This document shows positions 49,435 to 56,546 of a stretch of 64,000 nucleotides of DNA, piece after piece. Source of the stretch: Microbacterium sp. Root61 (GTDB lineage Bacteria; Actinomycetota; Actinomycetes; Actinomycetales; Microbacteriaceae); the NCBI RefSeq assembly GCF_001427525.1, contig NZ_LMGU01000001.1, forward strand, positions 2,911,760 to 2,975,759. Direction: 5' to 3'. Position numbers and translations under genes: made by a program. Each line of letters begins with the position of its first letter. Position 1 is the stretch's first letter. The notes beneath the pieces were generated by a model. That model worked only from the letters and a program-made list of their open reading frames with translations. It was not told where the DNA came from and made no database searches.

Positions 49435-50406
49435 GTGACCCCTGATCCAGCGCCGGTATGGGACCCGACGAATCCGCCGGATCTCACCGGCCGCAAGTAC
49501 CTCGTCACGGGCGCCACGCGGGGTCTGGGCTACTTCGCGGTGGAGCAGCTCACGGGTGCCGGCGCTCACGTCATCATGACCGGCCGCAACCCGAATCGGC
49601 TGGCTGGCGCTCGCGCCGCGGTGCTGCGACGGGTGCCGGATGCCTCGCTCGAAACGCTGCTGCTCGATACCAGCAACCTCGGCTCGGTGCGTGCGGCCGC
49701 GGCGACCGTGAAAGCACGCGGACGCCTGAACGGACTGCTGCTGAACGCCGGCATCGTGCATCCGCCGCGTACGCGCGAGACCACCATGGACGGCAATGAG
49801 ATCGTGTTCGCGACCAACGTGCTGGGCCACTACGCGCTGGCCGGCGCCCTCCTGCCCGCGCTGGCCGCGGCGGCTGGGCGCATGGTGTGGGTCGGGAGCA
49901 TGTCCACCGCGCTGACCCCGTACGACCCGGTCGACCCGCAGCTGGTCGAGGGTTACACGCCCTGGCGGGCGTACGTGCAGTCGAAGGTTGCCACCGCCGC
50001 ACTGGGACTGGAGGCCGATCGGCGGCTGCGCGCGCATTTCGTCCCGGTGCAGAGCGTTGTCGCGCATCCGGGGTACTCCGCCAGCGGGCGCACGCGCGGC
50101 ATCGTGGGGGTGAACGAGCCGAGCCGCATGACGCGGTTCGCCGACAACCTGCAGGCCGCGTTCGCACAGTCCAAGGAGCGCGGCGCCTGGACGCTGGTGC
50201 GTGCGTTGACGGACCGCCAGGTCGAGAGCGGCCAGTTCTGGGGCCCGCGGTACGTCTCGCACGGAGCACCCGTACTCGCGAAGCCTTCGAAGATCACGCG
50301 CAACACCGAGATCGCGGAGCGGCTGTGGACCGTGTGCGAGAACGCCGCGCGGATGCGCTGGCCGTTCGAGGCGGTGTCCGCCGTCCCGAAGTCGTCCCGA
50401 GCCTGA
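49435..50406 (+). CDS. SDR family oxidoreductase (retinol-dehydrogenase-like)
   Basis: A 323-residue SDR with TGATRGLGYFAVEQL for NADP, LLLNAGIVHPP in the core, and the catalytic pattern WVGSMSTALT and YVQSKVATAAL, where Tyr-x3-Lys is seen. It belongs to the protochlorophyllide-reductase/retinol-dehydrogenase-like branch. GTG at 49435 follows TAGGCT by 7 bases; the long frame before it overlaps the HAD gene and is a shadow. It stands alone; a link to the carotenoid oxygenase 15 kb away would be speculation. Confidence 0.88.
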   Translation: MTPDPAPVWDPTNPPDLTGRKYLVTGATRGLGYFAVEQLTGAGAHVIMTGRNPNRLAGARAAVLRRVPDASLETLLLDTSNLGSVRAAAATVKARGRLNGLLLNAGIVHPPRTRETTMDGNEIVFATNVLGHYALAGALLPALAAAAGRMVWVGSMSTALTPYDPVDPQLVEGYTPWRAYVQSKVATAALGLEADRRLRAHFVPVQSVVAHPGYSASGRTRGIVGVNEPSRMTRFADNLQAAFAQSKERGAWTLVRALTDRQVESGQFWGPRYVSHGAPVLAKPSKITRNTEIAERLWTVCENAARMRWPFEAVSAVPKSSRA

Positions 50407-50438
50407 GCGGGGCGTCGTCGCGGGCCTGCGCGGGCGGC

Positions 50439-51215
50439 CTACGTCGATGCCGCCAGGGTGAGGATCTCCGGCCCGTCGTCGGTGATGGCGATCGTGTGCT
50501 CACTGTGCGCGGTCCGGCATCCGGTCGCGCTGCGGAGCGTCCATCCGTCGGGGTCGGTGCGCAGCGAGGCCGTATCCGCCATCACCCACGGTTCGAGCGC
50601 GAGCAGCAGCCCCGGGCGCAGGATGTAGCCGCGACCCGGACGGCCGGTGTTCGCGACGTGCGGATCCTGGTGCATCGTCGAGCCGATGCCGTGGCCGCCG
50701 AACTCCACGTTGATGGGATAGCCGGCCTCTCGCAACACCGTGCCGATGGCACGGGAGATGTCGCCGACCCGCGCACCGGGCCTGGCGGCCGCGATGCCCG
50801 CGCTGAGGGCATGCTCGGTCGCGCTGATCAGTGCGATGCTCTCCGGCGGCTGCGACTCGCCCACGATGAAGCTGATCGCCGAGTCTGCGGCGATGCCGTC
50901 CAGGGCCACCGCGAGGTCGAGCGTCAGCAGATCGCCGTCGGCGAGCGCGTAGTCGTGGGGCAGCCCGTGCAGCACGGCGTCATTGACGGCGGTGCAGATG
51001 TAGTGGCCGAAGGGGCCGCGTCCGAACGACGGCGCGTAGTCGACGTAGCAGGACACCGCGCCTGCCTCGGCGATCATGCTCTGTGCCCACTGGTCGATGT
51101 CCAGGAGGTTGGTGCCCACGGTGCTGCGCGTCTTCAGCGTCTGGAGGATGTGCGCGACCAGTGCGCCCGACCGCCTGGCGCGGTCCAGCTGTGTGGCGTT
51201 CAGGATCTCGATCAT
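50439..51215 (-). CDS. map: Type I methionine aminopeptidase
   Basis: Removes the N-terminal Met from nascent proteins. The 258-residue protein lacks the N-terminal SH3-binding extension. The di-metal ligands can be followed: Asp in LTLDLAVALDGIAADS and the next strand, His in FGGHGIGSTMHQDPH, Glu in LLALEPWVM, and the final Glu near AHSEHTIAI. It is divergent from an XRE regulator and may be a second, conditionally expressed copy besides the housekeeping map usually found near secY. Confidence 0.92.
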   Translation of the reverse strand: MIEILNATQLDRARRSGALVAHILQTLKTRSTVGTNLLDIDQWAQSMIAEAGAVSCYVDYAPSFGRGPFGHYICTAVNDAVLHGLPHDYALADGDLLTLDLAVALDGIAADSAISFIVGESQPPESIALISATEHALSAGIAAARPGARVGDISRAIGTVLREAGYPINVEFGGHGIGSTMHQDPHVANTGRPGRGYILRPGLLLALEPWVMADTASLRTDPDGWTLRSATGCRTAHSEHTIAITDDGPEILTLAAST

Positions 51216-51245
51216 GCGATGCTCGTCTCAGGCATCCAATAACTA

Positions 51246-51267
51246 TACCGGCCATATCATCCCGGTA
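51246..51267. promoter_or_regulatory. Inverted repeat TACCGG-N10-CCGGTA between map and XRE regulator
   Basis: A perfect 6-bp inverted repeat in the 66-base divergent gap. TACAAT (51269-51274), 7 bases before the regulator ATG, is its -10, so the repeat sits at the -35 region. A likely XRE operator controlling both genes. Confidence 0.55.
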
Positions 51268-51281
51268 CTACAATCGGACGC

Positions 51282-51578
51282 ATGGTCCGATTGCCGCTGA
51301 CGCCGACAGAGGTCGAGCGCGGGCAGCGTCTCGGATCGCTGCTGCGCCGCGCCCGAGGTGAGCGCTCCATGCTCGAGACCGCCCTCGATGCGGGCATCTC
51401 GCCGGAGACGCTCCGCAAGATCGAGACCGGACGCATCGCCACCCCGGCGTTCCCGACCATCGCCGCGATCGCGGAGGTTCTCGGGCTCTCCCTCGACGCG
51501 GTGTGGGGTGAGATCAACGCGGCAGAGCGTCGTGGCGAGCCGGTCGACTCCGGCGCACGAGCGGGACTCGCGTCCTAG
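51282..51578 (+). CDS. XRE family helix-turn-helix regulator
   Basis: A 98-residue DNA-binding protein: RLGSLLRRARGERSMLETAL, then ISPETLRKIETGRIATPAFP, which is the recognition helix and following loop. There is no separate ligand domain. ATG at 51282 follows TACAAT by 7 bases, a leaderless start. Divergent from the methionine aminopeptidase gene with an inverted repeat between them; it probably regulates that gene and itself. Confidence 0.88.
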   Translation: MVRLPLTPTEVERGQRLGSLLRRARGERSMLETALDAGISPETLRKIETGRIATPAFPTIAAIAEVLGLSLDAVWGEINAAERRGEPVDSGARAGLAS

Positions 51579-51607
51579 GTCCCAGTACAAGCCGACGCGT
51601 CAGCCCC

Positions 51608-52243
51608 TCAGGCCGTGAGCCACACGGCATCGATCGCCTCGTCGGGGAGCGCGAGCGGAGCGCCGTCGATCAGGAGGGCTGCGGCTTCCCGCACCTCGAT
51701 CGTGGCGCCGGGGCGCACGCCGGCGTCCTCCAGGACGCGCAGCAGCTCGGGATCGCGGTCGCTCACGCGCAGCACCCGACCGGTGTACCCGGCGCCGGCC
51801 TGGGCGAGCAGGACGAACGGCTCCCGCTGCACCGACCCCGAGGCATCCGGGATCGCATCGCCGTGCGGGTCGTACCGCGGGTGTCCGAGGCGCGCGTCGA
51901 TGCCCTCCAGCAGCCGGTCGCTGAGCGCGTGCTCGAGCACTTCTGCCTCGTCGTGCACCTCGTCCCACGTGTAGCCGAACTCGCTGACGAGCCACGTCTC
52001 GATGAGCCGGTGGCGGCGGATCACGGCGGCCGCGCGGCGCTCGCCGTCGGGGCTCAGTGAGATCGGACCGTACGGGCGGTGGGTCACCAGACCCTGGGCC
52101 GCGAGCTTCTGCACCATCTCGGTCACACTCGACGGAGCGAGCCCCAGCACGACCGCGAGTTGCGAGGGCGTGATCTTCTCGGTCTGCCACTCGGTGTGGT
52201 GGTAGATCGTCTTGAGGTAGTCATCGACAGCGGGGGAGGGCAC
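51608..52243 (-). CDS. DtxR/MntR family metal-dependent regulator
   Basis: A 211-residue metalloregulator with winged helix (PSQLAVVLGLAPSSVTEMVQ), the dimerisation/metal domain (RHRLIETWLVSEFGYTWDEV, AEVLEHALSDRLLEGIDARL) that carries the His/Glu ligands, and a C-terminal SH3-like FeoA domain (GAGYTGRVLRVSDRDPELLR). It is downstream of mntH on the same strand and has its own leaderless promoter (TAGCCT, 6 bases before GTG). With Mn as co-repressor it most likely binds the two palindromes at mntH. Iron (DtxR/IdeR-like) is the alternative. Confidence 0.9.
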   Translation of the reverse strand: MPSPAVDDYLKTIYHHTEWQTEKITPSQLAVVLGLAPSSVTEMVQKLAAQGLVTHRPYGPISLSPDGERRAAAVIRRHRLIETWLVSEFGYTWDEVHDEAEVLEHALSDRLLEGIDARLGHPRYDPHGDAIPDASGSVQREPFVLLAQAGAGYTGRVLRVSDRDPELLRVLEDAGVRPGATIEVREAAALLIDGAPLALPDEAIDAVWLTA

Positions 52244-52281
52244 GCAGACAGGCTACCCGCGACTGCCCGCGCGCTGCATGT

Positions 52282-53604
52282 CTAGGCCCCGCTGAGCAGC
52301 AGCCACAGCAGTACGCCGTTCAGGGTGATCAGGAACACGGATGCCGCGACTCCGGCCGCGGTCGTTCCCCAGCGGTTGCGGAATGTGCCGAGCACCTCGT
52401 TCTTGGCGGTCAGCCAGACCAGCGGGATCAGCGCGAACGGGATGCCGAACGACAGCACCACCTGGCTCAGCACCAGGGCGAGGGTCGGGTCGAACCCGAT
52501 GCCGAGGATGATCAGGGCGGGGATCAGGGTGACCAGTCGCCGCGCGATCAGCGGGATGCGCACGTGCAGCAGTCCGTGCATGATCTCCGCCCCGGCGTAT
52601 GCGCCGACGGAGGTCGACGCCAGTCCGCTGGCCAGCAGCCCGACGGCGAAGAGGGTTGCGACGGCCGGCCCGATGCCGTTCCACAGCGCGTGGTAGGCGC
52701 CCTCGAGGGTGTCGGTGCCGGGCACGCCGGCGAGGTTGGCCGCGGCCAGGAGCAGGATGCAGAGGTTGACGGTGCCGGCGATGAGCATCGCGATACTGAC
52801 GTCCCAGCGTGTGGCGCGCAGGAGCCTGCCGGTCGGGATGCCGCGGACACCGTCGGGGACGAAGCGGTCGCGTGCCAGCGCGGAGTGCGCGTAGATCGCG
52901 TGCGGCATGATCGTCGCGCCGAGGATGGATGCCGCCAGCAGCACCGAATCGGTGCCCTCGAAGCGGGGGACGAGCCCGCCGATCACGCCCGCCGGGTCGG
53001 GCGGTCCGATGAAGACGCCGAACGTGAAGCCCACCGCGATGATGGCGATGAGACCGATCACGACGAACTCGAACGTCTTCGCGCCGCGCCGGGATTGCAC
53101 GATGAGCAGGGCGAGCGAGATCACCCCCGTGATCAGTCCGCCCCACAGCAGCGGGACGTTGAACAGCAGGTTCAGCGCGACCGCCCCGCCGATGACTTCG
53201 GCGATGTCGGTCGCCATCGCGACGAGCTCGGCCTGCAGCCAGTACGCGCGACGCCCCCAGCGGTTGCGCATGCGCGCACCGAGCACCTCCGGCAGGCTCT
53301 GCCCCGTGACGATGCCGAGCTTGGCGGAGAGGTACTGGATCAGCCAGGCCATGATGTTGCCGAGCACGACGACCCACACGAGCAGGTAGCCGAACCGGGC
53401 GCCGGCAGTCATGTTGCTGGCGACGTTGCCCGGATCGAGGTAGGCGACGCCGGCGACCAGCGCCGGCCCGAGCAGCCACGCGACGCGCGGGGTGGAGGCG
53501 CGGCGTCGCCCCGGCCGGCGACCCGTCGTGCTCGCGGCATCCGTCGCGTGGAGGCGCTGTGGCGCCCCCGTGGTCTGTACGTCGATCCCCGCTGATTTCG
53601 GCAT
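52282..53604 (-). CDS. mntH: Nramp family divalent metal (Mn) transporter
   Basis: Proton-coupled manganese importer of 440 residues with eleven helices. AYLDPGNVASNMTAGARFGY carries the metal-binding Asp and Asn of helix 1 (DPGN), and ATIMPHAIYAHSAL the Met-Pro-His of helix 6. The charged N-terminal 50 residues are an extension. ATG at 53604 follows TAGATT by 7 bases, so it is leaderless, and the first palindromic box spans that start codon. A longer frame upstream is rejected. The DtxR-type gene follows 38 bases later. Confidence 0.94.
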   Translation of the reverse strand: MPKSAGIDVQTTGAPQRLHATDAASTTGRRPGRRRASTPRVAWLLGPALVAGVAYLDPGNVASNMTAGARFGYLLVWVVVLGNIMAWLIQYLSAKLGIVTGQSLPEVLGARMRNRWGRRAYWLQAELVAMATDIAEVIGGAVALNLLFNVPLLWGGLITGVISLALLIVQSRRGAKTFEFVVIGLIAIIAVGFTFGVFIGPPDPAGVIGGLVPRFEGTDSVLLAASILGATIMPHAIYAHSALARDRFVPDGVRGIPTGRLLRATRWDVSIAMLIAGTVNLCILLLAAANLAGVPGTDTLEGAYHALWNGIGPAVATLFAVGLLASGLASTSVGAYAGAEIMHGLLHVRIPLIARRLVTLIPALIILGIGFDPTLALVLSQVVLSFGIPFALIPLVWLTAKNEVLGTFRNRWGTTAAGVAASVFLITLNGVLLWLLLSGA

Positions 53605-53611
53605 ACCGAAA
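53596..53611. promoter_or_regulatory. mntH operator box 1: TTTCGG-CATA-CCGAAA
   Basis: A perfect 6-bp inverted repeat that contains the mntH start codon and abuts the -10. Binding would block both initiation and early elongation. It matches box 2 in all arm bases. Confidence 0.8.
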
Positions 53612-53624
53612 AATCTAGCGGAGA

Positions 53625-53640
53625 TTTCGGTGAACCGAAA
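53625..53640. promoter_or_regulatory. mntH operator box 2: TTTCGG-TGAA-CCGAAA
   Basis: The same arms as box 1, 29 bases upstream and thus on almost the same face of the helix. It lies between the -10 and -35 region of mntH. Likely target of the DtxR/MntR-type regulator encoded downstream. Confidence 0.8.
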
Positions 53641-53676
53641 GATTGATGCCTCACTCTCGCGTCGTGGCTCCGTCCC

Positions 53677-53721
53677 CCTGTCGCGATCTGTTGGCAGATG
53701 GAGTCGATTGCGACGGGCGAG
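53677..53721. repeat. Palindromic repeat, CTCGCCCGTC family, diverged copy
   Basis: On the minus strand it begins CTCGCCCGTCGCAATC and ends GATCGCGACAGG. The arms pair with two G-T wobbles. Compared with 14438-14487 (CTCGCCCGTCACGATCTGC) the outer arm sequence is shared and the centre differs. It lies in the 196-base gap between mntH and the methyltransferase gene. Confidence 0.6.
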
Positions 53722-53800
53722 CGGGACTCGCGACACGGGCCGGTGGCAGACAGACCGAGCGACGGGCAGGGGCCGCGCCGAGCCCGGATAGCCTTGCGGG

Positions 53801-54511
53801 GTGACCGACATGCCTCCTGCGGACGGAACTGCGCCGGACTCGGCCGCGCTCGACACGGCCGCGCCCGACTCGGCTGCGACCGACTCGGCTGCGACCGACG
53901 AGCCGCAGTTGCCGTACGGCGTCGGGCCTTGGCCCGGCGAATGGCCGACGGACCCGCACTACGACGCCGTACTGCTCGCCGAAGGCGACAGACGCAACGT
54001 CATCGACCGCTACCGCTACTGGAGCATGGACGCGATCGTCTCCGACCTCGACCAGCATCGGCACGGCTTCCACGTCGCGATCGAGAATTGGCAGCACGAC
54101 ATGAACATCGGGTCGATCGTGCGCAGCGCCAACGCGTTCCTCGCCGATACCGTGCACATCATCGGGCGTCGCCGATGGAATCGCCGCGGGGCGATGGTGA
54201 CCGATCGCTACCAACACGTCGTGCACCACGAGGATGTCGCGACCTTCGCCGCGTGGGCGCAAGCCGAAGACCTGCCGATCGTCGCCGTCGACAACGTGCC
54301 CGGTTCGGTCGCGGTCGATCGCGCCGACCTGCCGCAGCGGTGCGTGCTGCTGTTCGGGCAGGAAGGCCCGGGGCTCTCACCCGAGGCGCTGGTCGCGGCA
54401 TCCGGGGTCGTGGAGATCACCCAGTACGGCTCGACGCGGTCGATCAACGCCAGCGCCGCCGCCGCTGTCGTGATGTACGAGTGGTGTCGCCGCTGGGCGG
54501 ATCAGTCCTGA
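53801..54511 (+). CDS. TrmH/SpoU family RNA 2'-O-methyltransferase
   Basis: SPOUT-knot methyltransferase of 236 residues. An Asp/Ala-rich low-complexity N-terminus (about 30 residues, repeating A-A-x-D-S-A) precedes IENWQHDMNIGSIVRSANAF, CVLLFGQEGPGLSPEAL and VVEITQYGSTRSINASAAAA, which form the three family motifs and the SAM knot. It methylates a ribose of tRNA or rRNA; the target cannot be assigned. GTG follows TAGCCT by 6 bases. Its 3' end overlaps the lipoprotein gene by 10 bases, tail to tail. Confidence 0.9.
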   Translation: MTDMPPADGTAPDSAALDTAAPDSAATDSAATDEPQLPYGVGPWPGEWPTDPHYDAVLLAEGDRRNVIDRYRYWSMDAIVSDLDQHRHGFHVAIENWQHDMNIGSIVRSANAFLADTVHIIGRRRWNRRGAMVTDRYQHVVHHEDVATFAAWAQAEDLPIVAVDNVPGSVAVDRADLPQRCVLLFGQEGPGLSPEALVAASGVVEITQYGSTRSINASAAAAVVMYEWCRRWADQS

Positions 54512-55035
54512 CCCGCGGTGTGCGCGCGGATCTCGTAGACGTACACGGCGGCCGCGTCGGCGCTGAGGGTGAGTGTGCCCTCGCTGCCGCCGTCGAACGT
54601 GATCGTGAGGTGGTCGCCGCCGTCCGGGGCGGCGGGCGAGGAGCACGCGAGCGGCTTCAGCTCGTTCAGCTCGTTCGGTGCGGGCGTGAGGGTGAGCGCA
54701 GATCCGTCTGCGGATTGGCAGATGATCGTCACGTCCCAGACGCCTTCGGGCTGGGTCAGGTCGATCACGGCGTCCATGTCGGGGGAGACCTCGCCGCTCA
54801 CTCGCGCGACCGCACTGGCACCGCCGGCACGATCGGGGGGCAGCACGGCGGCGGCCCAGTCGTCGATGGCGGCGCCGGCCGGCAGCGCACCGGGGTCGGC
54901 CTCTTTCGACGGCGGCGCGCTCAGCGTCGGCTGACCGTACGGAGTGGTCGGTGTGCTTCCGCCCGAACAGCCGGCGAGCAGCGCGACCGCCACGGCGAGG
55001 GATGCCGCGACCGCACCGATTCGTCGACGTGTCAT
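54502..55035 (-). CDS. Hypothetical lipoprotein
   Basis: A 177-residue secreted lipoprotein. The signal peptide MTRRRIGAVAASLAVAVALL ends in the lipobox LAGC (Cys23). A Ser/Pro/Thr-rich linker follows, then a beta-rich domain (GVWDVTIICQSADGSALTLT, LTITFDGGSEGTLTLSADAA) with two cysteines that may form a disulfide. I do not recognise a family. ATG follows TACCGT by 6 bases (leaderless). It sits on the outer face of the membrane. Confidence 0.82.
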   Translation of the reverse strand: MTRRRIGAVAASLAVAVALLAGCSGGSTPTTPYGQPTLSAPPSKEADPGALPAGAAIDDWAAAVLPPDRAGGASAVARVSGEVSPDMDAVIDLTQPEGVWDVTIICQSADGSALTLTPAPNELNELKPLACSSPAAPDGGDHLTITFDGGSEGTLTLSADAAAVYVYEIRAHTAGQD

Positions 55036-55109
55036 CTCTCCACGGTACGTCGCCACGCGCGATTCCGCAGTCACGATTGCGTCACCGCGAGATGGGAGAT
55101 CGCTGAGGC

Positions 55110-56450
55110 TCAGACCGCGCCGACGCGCATCCAGGCATCGCCGCGCACGCGCCAGCCGAGCGTCGCCAGCCGCGCGAGCAGGTAGACGCCGAAGAAGCTG
55201 AACGCGAGCCACGCCAGCCCAGCGGCATCCCCTGCGCCGACCACGGCCACGATCACGAGCGCCGGCACGAACACCACGAGGTTGAGCCCGCCCGCGATCG
55301 CGAGGTACTTCGCGTCGCCCGCCCCGATCAGCACGCCGTCCAGCACGAACACGACGCCGGCCAGTGGCTGGGCCACCGCGAGCACGATCAGCGCGGGCTG
55401 GATCAGCGCGGCGAGCTCGGGATCCCCGGTGAACAGCAGTCCGATCACGCCGGAGAACGCTCCGACGATCGCGCCCACGATCACGCCGAACCACGCTCCC
55501 CACGCGAGCGTACGGCGCAGCACGCGCTTCACCGTGCCTCGGTCGTGAGCGCCGAGAGCCTTGCCGATGAGCGCCTGCGCGGCGATGGCCAGCGCGTCCA
55601 GGGCGAACGCCGCCGTGGAGAAGATGATGAACACGACCTGCCACCCGGCCAGCTCAGCGGTGCCGAGCCCGGTCGCCACCGCCACCGTCGCGAGCAGCGC
55701 CGCGCGCAGGCTCAGGGTCCGCAGGAACATCCAGCCACCGGAGCGCGCGGTGCCGCCGACCCCCTCTCGCTGCGGGAGGACGGATGCCTCGTGCCGGCGC
55801 GCGAGGCGTCCGATGACGACGACGTACGCGGCCACCATGCTCCACTGCGCGACGACAGTCCCGGCCGCGGAACCGGCGATGCCCCAGCCGAGACCGTAGA
55901 TCAGGAGCCAGTTCAGTCCGGCGTTCAACGCGAACCCGAGCCCCGCGATCCACAGCGGTGTGACGGTGTCCTGCATACCGCGCAGCAGCCCGGTCGCGGC
56001 GAACACCACGAGCATCGCCGGCAGTCCCCACATCGAGATGCCGAGGTAGATCTCGGCCTGTGCTGCGACCTCCGGGCCGGCGCCGAACAGCCCGACGAGC
56101 CAGGGGGTCGTGACGTACCCCACGAGCGCGAGGATGGCGCCGAGCCCGAGCGCGAGCCACATCCCGTCGATGCCCGCCGAGACCGCGCGCCCCGGTTCGC
56201 CGCCGCCGAACCGCCGAGCGACGGCGGGGGTCGTGGAGTACGCGAGGAACACCATCAGCCCGACGATCGTCTGCAGCACCGCCGAGGCGATGCCGAGTCC
56301 GGCCAGCGGCACGACGCCGAGGTGCCCGACGAGGGCCGAATCCACGATGAGGAACAGCGGCTCGGCGATCAGCGCGCCGAGCGCCGGGACGGCGAGGCGC
56401 AGGATGTCGCGATTGACCGTGTCGCGCGGTGCGGTGCCGTCGGATGCCAC
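55110..56450 (-). CDS. MATE family efflux transporter (DinF-like)
   Basis: Cation/drug antiporter with twelve helices, 446 residues. Paired halves each begin with a long loop and the pattern LAVPALGALIAEPLFLIVDS and AQALIGKALGAHDRGTVKRV. The DinF-like subfamily has been tied to DNA damage and multidrug export. GTG follows TAGGCT by 6 bases. It is divergent from the M13 peptidase gene with 96 bases between. Confidence 0.91.
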   Translation of the reverse strand: MASDGTAPRDTVNRDILRLAVPALGALIAEPLFLIVDSALVGHLGVVPLAGLGIASAVLQTIVGLMVFLAYSTTPAVARRFGGGEPGRAVSAGIDGMWLALGLGAILALVGYVTTPWLVGLFGAGPEVAAQAEIYLGISMWGLPAMLVVFAATGLLRGMQDTVTPLWIAGLGFALNAGLNWLLIYGLGWGIAGSAAGTVVAQWSMVAAYVVVIGRLARRHEASVLPQREGVGGTARSGGWMFLRTLSLRAALLATVAVATGLGTAELAGWQVVFIIFSTAAFALDALAIAAQALIGKALGAHDRGTVKRVLRRTLAWGAWFGVIVGAIVGAFSGVIGLLFTGDPELAALIQPALIVLAVAQPLAGVVFVLDGVLIGAGDAKYLAIAGGLNLVVFVPALVIVAVVGAGDAAGLAWLAFSFFGVYLLARLATLGWRVRGDAWMRVGAV

Positions 56451-56546
56451 CCATCGAGCCTAGGGCGGCGAACGTTCCCCGGGTGTTGTCACCGAGTCTC
56501 CCCAGGGTGTGACCGGGTGGGGGCGGGGGGACATATCCTGGACCGC

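Noticed and set aside
55545..56546. N-terminal extension of the M13 peptidase frame by 334 residues
   Set aside because: It overlaps the MATE gene antisense and is Arg/Asp/His-rich; the leaderless start at 56547 is clear.
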